Assembly (NCBI GenBank): GCA_958450365.1
Contig: CAUEEP010000743.1
Coordinates: 7,488,501 to 7,552,500, forward strand
Direction: 5' to 3'
Length of the DNA stretch: 64,000 nucleotides
Origin: Mesorhabditis belari
Taxonomy: Eukaryota; Nematoda; Chromadorea; Rhabditida; Rhabditidae
Positions 62,865 through 64,000 of this stretch are shown in pieces. A model generated the notes under the pieces. It ran no database searches. It saw only the letters and a list, made by a program, of their open reading frames with translations, and had not been told where the DNA came from. The position numbers and the translations under genes are program-made. Position 1 is the first letter of the stretch; the number at the start of each line of letters is the position of its first letter.

Positions 62865-64000
62865 AGCTTAAGCTAAGACAAACTCTAGGAAAACCCAAAT
62901 TTCTTGCTCTTATCTTGAAATTCTCATAGCAAGTCTTTAGTTAATCAGAGAGAATTTAAAGAATTCAAAGTTCAAAGCTACTGAATTGATTATAAGTTCT
63001 GAATTGCTAAACTAGCTTTTCATAGCCAAATCAAGTACTTAGCTGGTTTAATCAATTATAAAGACTTTCTCACGGGAGACAAAAAAAAGACCACCCAATA
63101 AGGCGGAGAGTCAGCGGATTGACGTGGGAGAAGGCTCCTTGGCAACACTCGAGACTTCTTCTCATCTCTCGCTTCTTTACTCCAAAGAAAGTGGTGACTT
63201 TAAATAGAAAGAAACGAAAAGAGACTGTGAGAGAAAAGATCAAACTCCCAGGCCCAAACTCGACGCTGAGACTACTGAATGGGCCGTAATGCCGTCCACC
63301 GCACACCCGGATGTCTTTTGACCTCTCTCAAAAATTCTTCTTCTTTTTCTTCTTTTTCTTCTTCTTCTTTTGAGAGAATCTTCCTTTTTTATCTTCTGCC
63401 TACCCAACCGGGGAAGGAATTCGAATGAGCAAAACGAATAGAATTTAAGAAAAAAGGCAATTATTTAAATAAATTTCCGGGGAAAGCCTCCTATTGGTAA
63501 TCGGGTAATTCTCTGGAGAAAATCAAATCATCAAATTGATTTTCTAATCGCTTTTGCGACAAGTAAACAAGTACGCTGTATAAGCATTGCTTTTGACAGT
63601 GTTTAGACGAATTTAAGTCAATTTTATTCAATGACTTTTGCAAACGGAAGCTTATGTCAAAAAAAATACGAAATTTTTGGTGGGCTTTTTTGCTTTCATG
63701 GATTATAAATGAATTTTTTTTTGGGTAATGTGGAGTCCCATCATCATCAAAGGCATCACTTTTCGATAGAAAAAAAGGAAAAGGAAAGCTAAAGGGAGGG
63801 CCATGAATAGTGTGAATGGCTTTCACGAGCCGGAAAAGCTCTCGGAAATAAATTGGCGCAATTGGGCCTAGTCGAGGCGAAAAAGGAGCGCTTATCGCGA
63901 ACACTTTTCATCTCATTCTCATTCTTCTTCAATTTCGTGATCTCCTCTACAAGGATCGGCAAGGATTTTCTTGTAATCTTTGTTGTATCTTTGTTGTTTC
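62865..64000. other. No gene or element recognised
   Basis: Contains a TTCTTTTTCTTC run (63339-63372) and a 137-codon minus-strand open frame at 63904-63491 with no family features. The window ends without closing a gene. Confidence 0.5.

Overview
This window is nuclear DNA from a nematode, probably a rhabditid. It is A+T-rich. Genes are split into many small exons by introns often only 42-60 bp long that end in TTTCAG or TTTTAG. The protein set is also nematode-like: a transthyretin-like (TTR) secreted protein, a multi-domain C-type lectin, DPY-19, a class B peptide GPCR, and abundant mariner/Tc1 debris and hairpin MITEs. From memory, C. elegans dpy-19, mec-12 (K40 alpha-tubulin) and the class B receptors pdfr-1 and seb-2 all map to chromosome III, so this may be a chromosome III-type linkage block; that is inference. 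Exon boundaries were built by hand, joining segments that match known families and checking that every splice phase closes. I ran no similarity search.

Layout: FAIM (206-2443, +), a signal-peptide protein with three C-type lectin domains (3775-8062, +), a TTR-like gene (10042-10880, -), an adaptor with four SH3 domains (13314-18671, +), a secretin-family GPCR (20330-29368, +), a glutamine-rich acidic single-pass membrane protein (start at 34000 or 34395, end 39895, +), a short Q/E-rich gene (40328-40889, +), alpha-tubulin (41358-46766, +) convergent with dpy-19 (47042-51708, -), an unrecognised secreted helical protein (53151-55641, +), and the 5' part of an unrecognised Pro/Ser-rich gene (59004-60223, +). 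From about 60.2 kb onward there is little beyond one MITE and a candidate glutamine-rich exon.

The striking property is the repeat load. At least eight families of palindromic (snap-back) elements are present, most in two to five copies and most inside introns, where exons on both sides still join in frame. Notable cases are: a 2-kb fold-back element with long, nearly identical arms and its own ORF in the last tubulin intron; a 787-bp palindrome that duplicated a splice acceptor as its apparent target site; a mariner relic whose interior is a 32-bp minisatellite open in several frames on both strands; and a duplicated, disabled copy of the dpy-19 start exon. tRNA-derived SINE-like units and several minisatellites fill other gaps. 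The genes are not an operon-like pathway; they are independent housekeeping, neuronal and secreted-protein genes.
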